A DNA stretch of 64,000 nt, from positions 62,001 through 126,000 of the forward strand of contig NZ_JAKGTQ010000002.1 in NCBI RefSeq assembly GCF_021568285.1, given 5' to 3'. Numbering within the stretch: the stretch's first letter is position 1; each line of letters starts with the position of its first letter. Source of the stretch: Rheinheimera sp. UJ63. GTDB taxonomy: Bacteria > Pseudomonadota > Gammaproteobacteria > Enterobacterales > Alteromonadaceae. Made by a program: the position numbers and the translations under genes. Of this stretch, positions 57,178-64,000 are shown piece after piece. Under the pieces are notes generated by a model. It saw only the letters and a program-made list of their open reading frames with translations. It had not been told where the DNA came from and did not search any database.

Positions 57178-57798
57178 ATGAAATATCTTCTTGCCAGCGC
57201 AATATTGCTGCTGCTTTGTGGCTGCGCGCAAAAAGCAGAGCCTGAACCGACTGTCAAAATGCCATTGCGGCAAGTTTCTGCCGTCGGCTTAAGTGCGCGG
57301 CCACTAGATTTTTACACGCATCGTTTAGCACAAACACTGTTTGCTTCTATCAGCAGTGAGCACTTTCGCAGCCCGTTGGCGGTTAGCAGTTTTCTACCCG
57401 CACGACAACTTAGCCTGGCGCAATTAAGTGAGCAAGAAATTGATTTAGCGAATCAACTTGCTGAAAGCATGCTTAGCGAAGCGGTGCAACGGGGTTTTGT
57501 CGCTGTAGATCTGCGCTTACGGCAAGAGTTGTTATTGCAAAGCGATCATGAGCAAGCGCTATCTCGGCAGTTATCAGCGCTTCGCCAACAGCATGGTGCC
57601 AGAGCATTATTAACTGGCACTTATACCGTGCAAGAAGATGGTTTAGTGGTTAATGTGCGTTTAATTGAGCTGGATAATCAGCAAGTGATTGCCGCAGCCA
57701 CCGATTTTGTGCCACACAATGTGATGTGGAGCCCAGATAAAATACAAAAACGCGGTAATTATTTATTCCGTAGTGATCGGATCGGAGAGAAACCATGA
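57178..57798 (+). CDS. FlgO family flagellar lipoprotein, paralogue 1
   Basis: The start is at 57178, with GAGG 5 nt upstream; an in-frame GTG two codons earlier is less likely. The 206-residue protein has a lipoprotein signal (AILLLLCGC). The core from about residue 48 follows the FlgO pattern: FYTHRLAQTLFASI, a central QLAESMLSEAVQRGF, and the final LLTGTYTVQEDGLVVNVRLIELDNQQVI. FlgO-type proteins are outer-membrane lipoproteins linked to flagellar stability and motility in Vibrio. It is first of three paralogues and overlaps the next gene by 4 nt. Confidence 0.85.
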   Translation: MKYLLASAILLLLCGCAQKAEPEPTVKMPLRQVSAVGLSARPLDFYTHRLAQTLFASISSEHFRSPLAVSSFLPARQLSLAQLSEQEIDLANQLAESMLSEAVQRGFVAVDLRLRQELLLQSDHEQALSRQLSALRQQHGARALLTGTYTVQEDGLVVNVRLIELDNQQVIAAATDFVPHNVMWSPDKIQKRGNYLFRSDRIGEKP

Positions 57799-58457
57799 GA
57801 GCTTTTGTTATCAGTGCTGTTGTTGCCCTTAGCTTAACCGCTTGCGTACAACAGGCCAGCCAACAGCCGAAAATTGTGCCAGAGAATGCGGTGACGATGC
57901 GGGGAGAACTGGCTCGAGAGCAGCGCATTGCCAATCAACAAGCCTTTGAACCGCAATCTGTGACGCAGCACTATCGGCAAACCCCAGTGGTTACGCTGGA
58001 TCATTATGCGCGTAATCTAGTACAAGAGTTGATGACCAATCACCATAATGCCGATGAGAATGCGATGGTGGCGGTAACCGATTTGGCGTTTATTGATACC
58101 GATTTACAGCAAGGTTCTGTGTTTACCAATCATCTTAGCGAAGCAATTATTTACGATTTACATTTGTTTGGTGTGCCAGTATTAGATTATAAAGTCACGG
58201 ATTATATTCGTGTTACCCCACAAGGTGACTTTGTACTGAGCCGGGATTTTAACGAGCTTTCTGCAGAGTTGCCGATTAAATATGTTGTGACCGGCACAGT
58301 CACGCTGCATCAAGCTGGCATTATGCTCAATGCGCGTTTAATTCAAATTGATAGTAAAAGAGTGATCTCTGCGGCGCGAACCTTTGTGCCTGCCGCCGTC
58401 TATAATGCCATTTTGCAGCAGCATGGCGATGCCACATTAAAATTAAAACAGGGTTAA
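57795..58457 (+). CDS. FlgO family flagellar lipoprotein, paralogue 2
   Basis: A 220-residue lipoprotein (lipobox LTAC). It shares the FlgO core with the neighbours: HYARNLVQELMTNH, AMVAVTDLAFIDTDLQQGSVFTNHLSEAI, and YVVTGTVTLHQAGIMLNARLIQIDSKRVI. The start overlaps the stop of paralogue 1 (ATGA), so translation is coupled. It is closer to paralogue 3 than to paralogue 1 (both have the VTDLAF/VASFVD and FVFSRD/FVLSRD blocks). A hairpin with a T run follows before paralogue 3. Confidence 0.85.
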   Translation: MRAFVISAVVALSLTACVQQASQQPKIVPENAVTMRGELAREQRIANQQAFEPQSVTQHYRQTPVVTLDHYARNLVQELMTNHHNADENAMVAVTDLAFIDTDLQQGSVFTNHLSEAIIYDLHLFGVPVLDYKVTDYIRVTPQGDFVLSRDFNELSAELPIKYVVTGTVTLHQAGIMLNARLIQIDSKRVISAARTFVPAAVYNAILQQHGDATLKLKQG

Positions 58458-58498
58458 CCCCTTTGGCGCTAAAGAAAGGCTTGCATGGGTCGATAAAG

Positions 58499-58523
58499 AA
58501 CTGACATGCTATGTCAGTTTTTT
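58499..58523 (+). terminator. Intra-operon hairpin before FlgO paralogue 3
   Basis: Perfect 9-bp arms AACTGACAT / ATGTCAGTT with a GCT loop and six T residues, immediately before the AGGAG of paralogue 3. It looks like a true terminator inside the array, so paralogue 3 may be made at lower level or have its own promoter. Confidence 0.7.
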
Positions 58524-58534
58524 AGGAGAACGCC

Positions 58535-59230
58535 ATGATAAAGAAGAACCTGCTGCTGCTCAGTTGGGCAGCGCTGTTGCTGGGCTGCCAAACGCATCAT
58601 CAAAGTCAGCAAGGTTACATACCTTGTGATACCAGTGGTCATTGTAATTCTGATGTGCGTGCGCAATCTCATGGCGCAGAGCAAAGCCATACGATTCGAC
58701 CTGTACCGTCAGCAAAACCAATCAATGCTGATCGGCAGCAAGGCTGGTCAGTACCTTATCAATATGTCACCAGTTTACAATCGAATAAGCAGCTCAACGA
58801 TTATGTGGCGCAAATGGCGATGCAGCTGGTTGAGAACTTTCATTATTTCCCAACAGAATCTCGCATCGCGGTCGCCTCTTTTGTCGATTTAGATGGTGAG
58901 TTAAATCGAACTAACATCGTTGGCAATCAGTTAGCAGAAGGCTTTATTCACCAATTGCAGCAATTTGGTTTGCAGGTAGTCGATTTTAAAACCACGCGCG
59001 ATATCCAAATTACCCGAAATGGCGATTTTGTATTTAGTCGTGATCACGCAAAACTCGATATGCTGCAGCAAATTGATTTTGTTTTATCGGGTACGATGAT
59101 CTTCACGCCACGCGGTATTATGGTTAATGCGCGCATCATCAATTTTCACAGCAAGGTCGTTGCCGCCAGTTCGCAATTGCTCATTCCACACTTTGTCATC
59201 AGCTCGCTTTATCCGGGTATTACCCGTTAA
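58535..59230 (+). CDS. FlgO family flagellar lipoprotein, paralogue 3
   Basis: A 231-residue lipoprotein (lipobox LLGC). An insertion after the signal holds a Cys pair and His/Ser-rich sequence (YIPCDTSGHCNSDVRAQSHG) that the other two lack. The FlgO core follows: YVAQMAMQLVENFHYF, RIAVASFVDLDGELNRTNIVGNQLAEG, and FVLSGTMIFTPRGIMVNARIINFHSKVV. AGGAG precedes the ATG at 6 nt. It is separated from paralogue 2 by a hairpin with a T run. Which of the three paralogues is the orthologue of Vibrio FlgO cannot be told by eye. Confidence 0.85.
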   Translation: MIKKNLLLLSWAALLLGCQTHHQSQQGYIPCDTSGHCNSDVRAQSHGAEQSHTIRPVPSAKPINADRQQGWSVPYQYVTSLQSNKQLNDYVAQMAMQLVENFHYFPTESRIAVASFVDLDGELNRTNIVGNQLAEGFIHQLQQFGLQVVDFKTTRDIQITRNGDFVFSRDHAKLDMLQQIDFVLSGTMIFTPRGIMVNARIINFHSKVVAASSQLLIPHFVISSLYPGITR

Positions 59231-59235
59231 ACACT

Positions 59236-59260
59236 GCCAGCCTCGAGGGCTGGCGTTGTT
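59236..59260 (+). terminator. Terminator of the FlgO-like array
   Basis: Perfect 7-bp arms GCCAGCC / GGCTGGC with a 5-nt loop, followed by GTTGTTAT. It lies 6 nt after the stop of paralogue 3. The T tract is imperfect. Confidence 0.6.
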
Positions 59261-59393
59261 ATCACTCTGTTTTTTCTATCGACAAACTGGCATCTGCGTC
59301 TTGCTGCGATGTGGCTAAGGCGGCTTGATCCGCAGTCACCGGCATGGCACGTGATTGCTAGAAAGCTGTTTGGTATGAAAGAAACTTTATTCA

Positions 59394-59468
59394 TGGCTGC
59401 CCCAGCAGGAATCGAACCTGCAATTGCCCCTTAGGAGGGGGCCGTTATATCCATTTAACTATGAGGCA
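59394..59468 (-). tRNA. tRNA-Arg (CCT)
   Basis: A 75-nt cloverleaf on the minus strand with encoded CCA. Acceptor arms TGCCTCA / TGGGGCA pair with one wobble; anticodon loop CTCCTAA (anticodon CCT, reads AGG); T arm GCAGG TTCGATT CCTGC. It closely resembles E. coli argW-type sequences. It lies between the FlgO-like genes and flgT. No integrase or att-like repeat is seen next to it. Confidence 0.95.
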
Positions 59469-59569
59469 ACAGGGCGCAGAGTCTAGCAGAATAAAACCTT
59501 GAAGTGAATATTACCTTGCGACCGCTTATGCTGTTGTTTCATCACTCAGTAAGCGGCCTTGATAAAAGG

Positions 59570-60706
59570 CTATCGGCTTTGAAAGCTAACAATATCACCG
59601 GGTTGAATATGATTGAGCAATTGTTGGCTAGGCGAGGCGGCCCATGCGCCTTCTGGGGTAATATCGGTAATCGTCAGTTGCACAGGGCTATCAAGTAAAC
59701 GCCGCAAATCGGCTTGTTGTGGATCGCGTTGCACCTGAATTAAATTAACCTGGTCGCCCACTTTTAAACCATGACTGCTGCCTAAACCAAGCTGAATGTG
59801 TTGTTGCTTTACTTGGCGAATTTGCGCGAGCAACGGTTGGCATTGGGTTTGTTCTTGAATATCTTGTGCCACGGTACGGAGTACTTGATCAATTTTTTGG
59901 CCATAGGGCATGCGCCAAAATGCCACACTGTGGCTACTGGGTGTGGTGTTATCTTGATCTGGCCAAAAACTGCTGGTGCGGTATTCTTGTTGATAACGCA
60001 CTCGTCGCTCATAGGTATCAAACAACACCACTTCTAAAGTAAAGAAGCGTTCGCGTTGGCTGCTTTGCCAAAATTTACTGGTTTTAGCGCCAAGTGATAA
60101 ATCTTGAATGGTGGCGAATAAAATAAATTGTTGGCCTTCTGCAAAAAACTGATCGGCAACATTGGCGGTTAATTGAGATTGCGCTATGGGTTCGTCACGT
60201 ACTTGTAGAGCTAAGCCTGGGCCAAAGTCACGCAAATGGCGCGACAGCTGTCGTGTACTGTGTTCACCTAGTTCAAACAACTGGCCATAAATGGCGTCTT
60301 GCCGCGCATCTAAATGCACTTGGGTGACTAATAATGGGTTTCGAAAATTAGCCGCACAGCTTTTAGCCATAGGCAATATATGGGCTTTTAGCGTAATAAA
60401 CACCTGTTGTTGACTGTGCGTTTCTGACAGTAATTGTACTTGTCGCAGCTCCGCGCTAGTGCTAAGCGTAACCGAGTGATGTTGCAAGATCCCTTGCACC
60501 ACCTGTTGTTGGCTTTCTAATTTTGCCCCTGCAAATAAGGTGGCGCGTTGCAGTGCATCTTCAATGGCCGCTCGACGCGCGCTATCTAAATCGCCACGTT
60601 CAATACTGGCTTGCCCGGTGGCTTCATACCAGTTGGCGTAAAGCGAACTGCTTTGGCTTAAAGCGGCAAGCCCGAACAAGAGGGTGGATAGAATGCGTAT
60701 TCTCAT
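59570..60706 (-). CDS. flgT: Flagellar assembly protein FlgT
   Basis: A 378-residue protein with a signal peptide (SQSSSLYA, cut near residue 24). The N-terminal domain is WYEATGQASIERGDLDSARRAAIEDALQRA, the LPP20/FlgT-type start. The central region and the C-terminal HGLKVGDQVNLIQV domain follow the known three-domain layout of Vibrio FlgT. FlgT forms the H-ring around the basal body of sodium-driven polar flagella, so this suggests such a motor here. It is transcribed from its own sigma-54 promoter, divergent from flgP. Confidence 0.92.
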   Translation of the reverse strand: MRIRILSTLLFGLAALSQSSSLYANWYEATGQASIERGDLDSARRAAIEDALQRATLFAGAKLESQQQVVQGILQHHSVTLSTSAELRQVQLLSETHSQQQVFITLKAHILPMAKSCAANFRNPLLVTQVHLDARQDAIYGQLFELGEHSTRQLSRHLRDFGPGLALQVRDEPIAQSQLTANVADQFFAEGQQFILFATIQDLSLGAKTSKFWQSSQRERFFTLEVVLFDTYERRVRYQQEYRTSSFWPDQDNTTPSSHSVAFWRMPYGQKIDQVLRTVAQDIQEQTQCQPLLAQIRQVKQQHIQLGLGSSHGLKVGDQVNLIQVQRDPQQADLRRLLDSPVQLTITDITPEGAWAASPSQQLLNHIQPGDIVSFQSR

Positions 60707-60759
60707 AGTCTGCCATCGTGTGAATTTATTGATTAGGTGTAAACGCCTATCTGATTGTT

Positions 60760-60779
60760 TGCTTAGCGTAAGCTAAGCA
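60760..60779 (-). other. Hairpin in the flgT leader
   Basis: TGCTTAGC / GCTAAGCA arms around GTAA, inside the predicted 5' untranslated region of flgT, between its promoter (60813-60829) and start (60706). It could affect mRNA stability or translation. Confidence 0.45.
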
Positions 60780-60812
60780 CCGGCGTTACAACGTATCTAC
60801 TGCTAAGGTACA

Positions 60813-60829
60813 AGCAAATAATGTGCCGA
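60813..60829 (-). promoter_or_regulatory. Sigma-54 promoter of flgT
   Basis: Minus strand: TCGGCACATTATTTGCT, with GG and GC 10 nt apart and a TTGC -12 box. It is about 100 nt upstream of the flgT start. Confidence 0.7.
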
Positions 60830-60848
60830 ACTGGATCTTTGTAATGAC

Positions 60849-60864
60849 TGGCGCGAATTTTGCT
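60849..60864 (+). promoter_or_regulatory. Sigma-54 promoter of flgP
   Basis: TGGCGCGAATTTTGCT matches the RpoN consensus, with exactly 10 nt between GG and GC. It begins 20 bp from the divergent flgT promoter. Confidence 0.8.
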
Positions 60865-60942
60865 TAGGTTTTGATATCAGAAAAGCGTTGGCTTAGGCAG
60901 CGCCCGCTATCTGCCTTACTTGCCGTGACAGGATGGGTTATT

Positions 60943-61404
60943 ATGATAAAGAATTTAAGCGTAGTTATGATTCTGACTACATTAACAACAGCTTGCGGCC
61001 AATTGGCTGATAGACATATTGAATATCAACAAGAAACGCCACTGGCTTTCCCGGTGATCACGGCGCTGGGTGCAGCGCCAATATCAGCACAACCGGGTGC
61101 GAGTGACAGCCAGCGTATGTTAATGGCGATGCGGGCCTCTAAATTAGAAGCTTATCGAGAATTAGCTGAGCGGGTTTATGGTCAAAGAATTGACAGCAAA
61201 AACACCTTAAGTGCCATGGTCGCGCAAAATGATGTGTTAGAAGCGTCAGTGCAAGGTGTGATCCGCGGTGCGCGGGTAGTGAAAACCTACGCGGTTGAAG
61301 ATACCTATATTACCGAGCTATCGCTGGATTTTGCCGAGGTATATGCAACCTTGCAGCATACCGAGCCGAAGCAAAGTATTCGCAGTGTCCGTTATTTGTG
61401 GTGA
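60943..61404 (+). CDS. flgP: Outer-membrane lipoprotein FlgP (LPP20 family)
   Basis: The start is at 60943 (MIKNLSVVMILTTLTTAC), since the upstream in-frame start would spoil the signal. The 153-residue protein has a lipoprotein-like signal (TTAC; the -3 Thr is atypical) and the LPP20 core SQRMLMAMRASKLEAYRELAERVYGQRI, then GVIRGARVVKTYAVEDTYITELSLDFAEVY. FlgP forms part of the outer rings of polar flagella. It is driven by the sigma-54 promoter at 60849 and faces flgN convergently. Confidence 0.9.
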   Translation: MIKNLSVVMILTTLTTACGQLADRHIEYQQETPLAFPVITALGAAPISAQPGASDSQRMLMAMRASKLEAYRELAERVYGQRIDSKNTLSAMVAQNDVLEASVQGVIRGARVVKTYAVEDTYITELSLDFAEVYATLQHTEPKQSIRSVRYLW

Positions 61405-61412
61405 TGGCAAGG

Positions 61413-61442
61413 CCTATTAAGCGCGGATAATTGCTTAATAGG
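61413..61442. terminator. Hairpin between convergent flgP and flgN
   Basis: Perfect 10-bp arms CCTATTAAGC / GCTTAATAGG with a 10-nt loop. Neither side has a T tract, so its role as a terminator is uncertain. Confidence 0.4.
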
Positions 61443-61452
61443 TAGAGTTGGA

Positions 61453-61887
61453 TCAAGCTTTTACGCCGCTGCCTTTACTATCTACAGCCGGTTTGCCTTT
61501 GTTGGTGTAGGTTAAGCCGGACTTACCATTCGCTGATAAAATCTCATGCTTTAATCGACCTAGCGTTAACTGACTGTGTTCTAAAACCTGCTGGTTAACG
61601 GCAGTTTGTTGTTTGCACTGCGCCAATAAATCATCCAAAACAGCAATACGCTCATCAAACCAAGAGTGTTTGCGTTGCTCTGCCAGATCTTCAGATTGGC
61701 TGAGTGCCGTATCGGTTTGTTCAATTTGTAGCAATAAGGTATTTTTTTGTTCGATGATGTCGTTTAAACGCGGTACATCACGTTCGGTAACCGCTTTAAG
61801 CTCATGTTCTAGCAACAACAAAAGCGCAGATAAATGCGCTTGTTGTTGGTTCAGGCAGGTGAGGGTGGCGCTTTGTGCTGTATTCAT
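61453..61887 (-). CDS. flgN: Flagellar export chaperone FlgN
   Basis: A 144-residue helical protein with the FlgN layout: an N-terminal LNQQQAHLSALLLLLEHELKAVTERD segment, then LNDIIEQKNTLLLQIEQTD and a polar, Gly-rich tail. It chaperones the hook-filament proteins FlgK and FlgL. The start overlaps the flgM stop by one base (TAATG), so the two are coupled. It is the last gene of the flgM-flgN operon under a sigma-28 promoter. Confidence 0.9.
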   Translation of the reverse strand: MNTAQSATLTCLNQQQAHLSALLLLLEHELKAVTERDVPRLNDIIEQKNTLLLQIEQTDTALSQSEDLAEQRKHSWFDERIAVLDDLLAQCKQQTAVNQQVLEHSQLTLGRLKHEILSANGKSGLTYTNKGKPAVDSKGSGVKA

Positions 61888-62204
61888 TAGCGGTCGAATA
61901 AATCGCCCTCAAATTGCATGATACGCTTAGCTAACTGCTCAACGTTAATTTTGTATTTGCCTTCAGCAATGGCCTGTTTAATTTTATCGACTTTCTCTTG
62001 ATCGATACCGCTACTGTTACTGGCCTTTTCTTGCAATTTAGAAAATTGCTGAGCTTGCGGTGTAATAGAAACCGAATCTTGCTTTTGCGTTGCCTGACTA
62101 CCGGCATTTTGCTGCACAGTAGTTTGTTGGCGCTGCACCAATTGATCATTTTTATCTGTTTTAACCTGCGGAGTATTTTGCAAGTTATTAATATTAATCG
62201 CCAT
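61887..62204 (-). CDS. flgM: Anti-sigma-28 factor FlgM
   Basis: A 105-residue, largely disordered protein whose C-terminal half carries the FlgM core: IDQEKVDKIKQAIAEGKYKINVEQLAKRIMQFEGDL. The N-terminal half is Gln/Thr/Asn-rich, as usual. FlgM holds FliA inactive until it is exported through the completed hook. It is located between flgA and flgN and preceded by a sigma-28 promoter, giving the classical feedback loop. Confidence 0.94.
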   Translation of the reverse strand: MAININNLQNTPQVKTDKNDQLVQRQQTTVQQNAGSQATQKQDSVSITPQAQQFSKLQEKASNSSGIDQEKVDKIKQAIAEGKYKINVEQLAKRIMQFEGDLFDR

Positions 62205-62245
62205 AATAGAACCTCTTCACCTAAACTTTAGTCCTTATGCTTAGG

Positions 62246-62272
62246 TTAACGGCCGCTACAAAGAAAACTTTA
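62246..62272 (-). promoter_or_regulatory. Sigma-28 promoter of flgMN
   Basis: Minus strand: TAAAGTTT, exactly 11 nt, then GCCGTTAA; only one base differs from the FliA consensus. It lies about 42 nt upstream of the flgM start. Confidence 0.85.
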
Positions 62273-62282
62273 GGTTTATTTT

Positions 62283-63008
62283 CTAAAATTTTACTTGAAC
62301 TTGATTAACCCCAACAACCTCTGCTTGAATACTGCGCCCAGATTGCTGGTTTCTCACGGTAACTATAGCACCTAGAGTGCCATCTTGCTGTACCACGCCA
62401 GTGGCAGTAACAGATAAACCGCTGTTATTAATTTCTATTGTAACAATATCACCCCGGCATACAAGACAAAGATCTTGAAGGTTGATAATTTGACCAACAC
62501 TCAGGCTGCGTTTATTTTTACTACCAATAATCTCAGCCGGTTGCTGCACAATATTACCCCGAACTAAGCGTCGTTCACGGCGCTCAATTTCTAGCATATC
62601 GGCCGTGATAGCCGTTCCTGGAGAAATATTTTGCCGCATCACCACTAAATCAAGATACTCGGTGATCCTAGCTGAGATAAACAACTGCCAAGCCACAGGG
62701 CTGTCACAGCTTAGTTGCACGGTGGTTTGGCGCGGATTGTAGCTTGCCGGTAAACTAAATTGCAGGGCATTAGCACATTCTTTATCACCAATCCGAGTAT
62801 CCAAAGGGGTCACGCTTACCTCAGTATCTGCTGACAGTTCGCTGGCTAAGGTGTCTTTTAACCAATTTTCTGTCAGGGTCGTTAATTGCTCGGGACTATA
62901 GTTTGCTAAGGTATTTTGCTCGGCAAAAGCCGATGCACTAAGCGTTAAACCTAAGCACAGTGCCTTGATTAAAGCGGTGGTATTACGAAAATTTTCATAC
63001 TTTTTCAT
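62283..63008 (-). CDS. flgA: Flagellar P-ring chaperone FlgA
   Basis: A 241-residue protein with a signal peptide ending near SASAFA. The C-terminal SAF-like region has VVMRQNISPGTAITADMLEIERR and the terminal GRSIQAEVVGVNQVQVKF, diagnostic of FlgA. Two Cys residues (LQDLCLVCRGD) may form a disulfide. FlgA helps FlgI assemble the periplasmic P ring. The gene is divergent from cheV and has a sigma-54 promoter. Confidence 0.92.
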   Translation of the reverse strand: MKKYENFRNTTALIKALCLGLTLSASAFAEQNTLANYSPEQLTTLTENWLKDTLASELSADTEVSVTPLDTRIGDKECANALQFSLPASYNPRQTTVQLSCDSPVAWQLFISARITEYLDLVVMRQNISPGTAITADMLEIERRERRLVRGNIVQQPAEIIGSKNKRSLSVGQIINLQDLCLVCRGDIVTIEINNSGLSVTATGVVQQDGTLGAIVTVRNQQSGRSIQAEVVGVNQVQVKF

Positions 63009-63095
63009 AGGGTTTGTCTATGCTTAACTAATAAAGGGCTATAACATACCTGAATCATGTATTGACGCCGATTTTCTGACACTTAGAACCAATCA

Positions 63096-63112
63096 TGCAA
63101 ATACCACGCCTA
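63096..63112 (-). promoter_or_regulatory. Sigma-54 promoter of flgA
   Basis: Minus strand: TAGGCGTGGTATTTGCA, with GG and GC 10 nt apart and a good TTGCA box; the -24 T is replaced by A. It is about 90 nt upstream of the flgA start. Confidence 0.7.
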
Positions 63113-63135
63113 AAGGCTGAAGTAAGGAAACCCAG

Positions 63136-64000
63136 ATGTCCAGTATTCTAGATTCCGTCAACCAACGCACCCAACTTGTGGGTCAGAATCGATTGGAGTT
63201 ATTGCTGTTCAAGCTTGCTGGACGCCAGCGTTATGGTATTAACGTGTTTAAAGTGCGTGAGGTGTTGCAATGTCCGCGTTTAACCAGCATGCCCAAACGC
63301 AACAAGTTTGTGCGTGGTATTGCGCACATTCGTGGTCAAACCATATCGGTCATTGATTTGAGCTTGGCTATCGGCGGGCGAGAAATTCAAGATCTTTCCA
63401 CTGCGTTCATTATTATTTCTGAGTATAACCGCTCGGTGCAGGGCTTTTTAGTTAGTTCAGTTGAGCGCATCGTTAATATCAACTGGGAAGCCATCATGCC
63501 GCCACCAAAAGGCACCGGTGGTAAGCAAAGCTATTTAACGGCCGTGACCGAACTGGATAAAGAATTAATTGAGATCTTGGATGTTGAAAAAATTCTCGAA
63601 GAGATTTCACCCTCACCGACAATGATCCACGATGAAACGGTGTCGAAAAGCATTGCAACTGATTTAGGTGATCGAATTATTTTAATTGCCGATGATTCTA
63701 CCGTGGCGCGTAATCAGGTGAAACGGGCATTAGAGCCATTAGGTGTAAAAATGCACTTGGTCAAAAATGGCCGCGAAGCGCTGACCTACCTGCAACAATT
63801 AAGTGAACAATGCCAACATTCGATTACAGAAAAAGTGGGTTTGCTGATCTCTGATATCGAAATGCCGGATATGGATGGCTATACCTTAACGGCGGCTGTG
63901 AAAGCCGATGTGAAACTGCGACAGTTACATGTGATTTTACATACCTCGTTAAGTGGCGTGTTTAATCAGCAAATGGTACAAAAAGTGGGGGCTGAGGATT
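63136..64000 (+). CDS. cheV: Chemotaxis coupling protein CheV (3' end outside window)
   Basis: The frame opens at an ATG preceded by AAGGAAA and runs open to the window edge (288 codons visible). Residues about 10-165 form a CheW-like domain (ELLLFKLAGRQRYGINVFKV; VRGIAHIRGQTISVIDLSLA). Residues from about 178 form a response-regulator receiver domain (IILIADDSTVARNQVKRAL), with the phospho-acceptor Asp in LLISDIEMPDMDGYTL. CheV couples receptors to CheA and adapts by phosphorylation. It follows flgA divergently, as in Vibrio, where cheR would come next. Its promoter is not clear. Confidence 0.93.
   Translation, partial: MSSILDSVNQRTQLVGQNRLELLLFKLAGRQRYGINVFKVREVLQCPRLTSMPKRNKFVRGIAHIRGQTISVIDLSLAIGGREIQDLSTAFIIISEYNRSVQGFLVSSVERIVNINWEAIMPPPKGTGGKQSYLTAVTELDKELIEILDVEKILEEISPSPTMIHDETVSKSIATDLGDRIILIADDSTVARNQVKRALEPLGVKMHLVKNGREALTYLQQLSEQCQHSITEKVGLLISDIEMPDMDGYTLTAAVKADVKLRQLHVILHTSLSGVFNQQMVQKVGAED

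Noticed and set aside
58626..58892. Plus-strand 88-codon frame inside FlgO paralogue 3
   Set aside because: It is an alternative frame within a well-supported gene.
63009..63135. Sigma-28 or sigma-54 promoter for cheV
   Set aside because: A GCCGATTT-like box near 63066 has no proper -35 partner, and the GG/GC pair near 63010 has a poor -12 box; neither is convincing.

Overview
The window is chromosomal DNA of a motile gammaproteobacterium of the Alteromonadales type. The protein set and gene order look most like Rheinheimera, Alishewanella or Arsukibacterium, but this is judged from recognition, not from a database search. Supporting signs are rnhA divergent from dnaQ, mutH divergent from rppH-ptsP-lgt-thyA, the TIGR03503-type gene overlapping dnaQ, and a Vibrio/Shewanella-like flagellar cluster (flgO, flgT, flgP, flgNM, flgA, cheV). 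MutH implies Dam-directed mismatch repair. No prophage, integrase, transposase, CRISPR array or recognisable defence island was seen.

Layout. 1-4.1 kb: two consecutive amidohydrolase genes (the first cut by the window edge, the second without its HxH metal motif) and an M28 peptidase lipoprotein. 4.1-11.1 kb: housekeeping genes (SUI1/YciH protein, GAF protein, aminotransferase, ettA, DUF2750, folE) around two genes preceded by Fur-box-like sequences. 11.2-22.3 kb: two CHASE-domain c-di-GMP proteins, a periplasmic glutathione peroxidase, rnhA/dnaQ, four identical tRNA-Asp genes with a fifth truncated remnant, an extragenic-repeat region, a DUF1840 protein and a short MCP. 22.7-25.7 kb: a sulfur/persulfide module, with a TauE-rhodanese-YeeE/YedE operon divergent from an MBL-fold persulfide dioxygenase-like gene and two dyads between them. 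25.8-38.5 kb: proS, a kelch propeller, trmO, purU, a beta-carbonic anhydrase, an H-NS-like protein, yciK, a VolA-like lipase, sohB, a TPMT and a dicarboxylate symporter. 38.7-44.9 kb: a 2087-residue Ig-like-repeat lipoprotein built from four copies of a 330-residue A-B-C supermodule. 45-56.8 kb: astB, topA, a membrane coiled-coil protein, cysB, mutH, rppH, ptsP, lgt and thyA. 57-64 kb: the flagellar accessory cluster with three FlgO-like lipoproteins in tandem, a tRNA-Arg, and the start of cheV.

How the genes work together. The flagellar block is wired by sequence-visible promoters. Sigma-54 type elements (GG, 10 nt, GC) precede the flgO array, flgT, flgP and flgA, and a sigma-28 type element precedes flgMN. 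This matches the known hierarchy in which RpoN drives middle genes and FliA feeds back on FlgM. The sulfur block would oxidise persulfides (MBL dioxygenase), shuttle sulfane sulfur (rhodanese), and move sulfite and thiosulfate-like species (TauE, YeeE/YedE pair).

The most interesting items are the higher-order repeat in the giant lipoprotein, including a 524-bp duplication that differs only silently; the pair of Fur-box-preceded uncharacterised genes; the operator-like dyads of the sulfur module without a local regulator; the H-NS-like protein with an unusual C-terminus; the DnaA-box cluster between mutH and rppH; and the triple FlgO array. No clearly new multi-gene system can be asserted from sequence alone.
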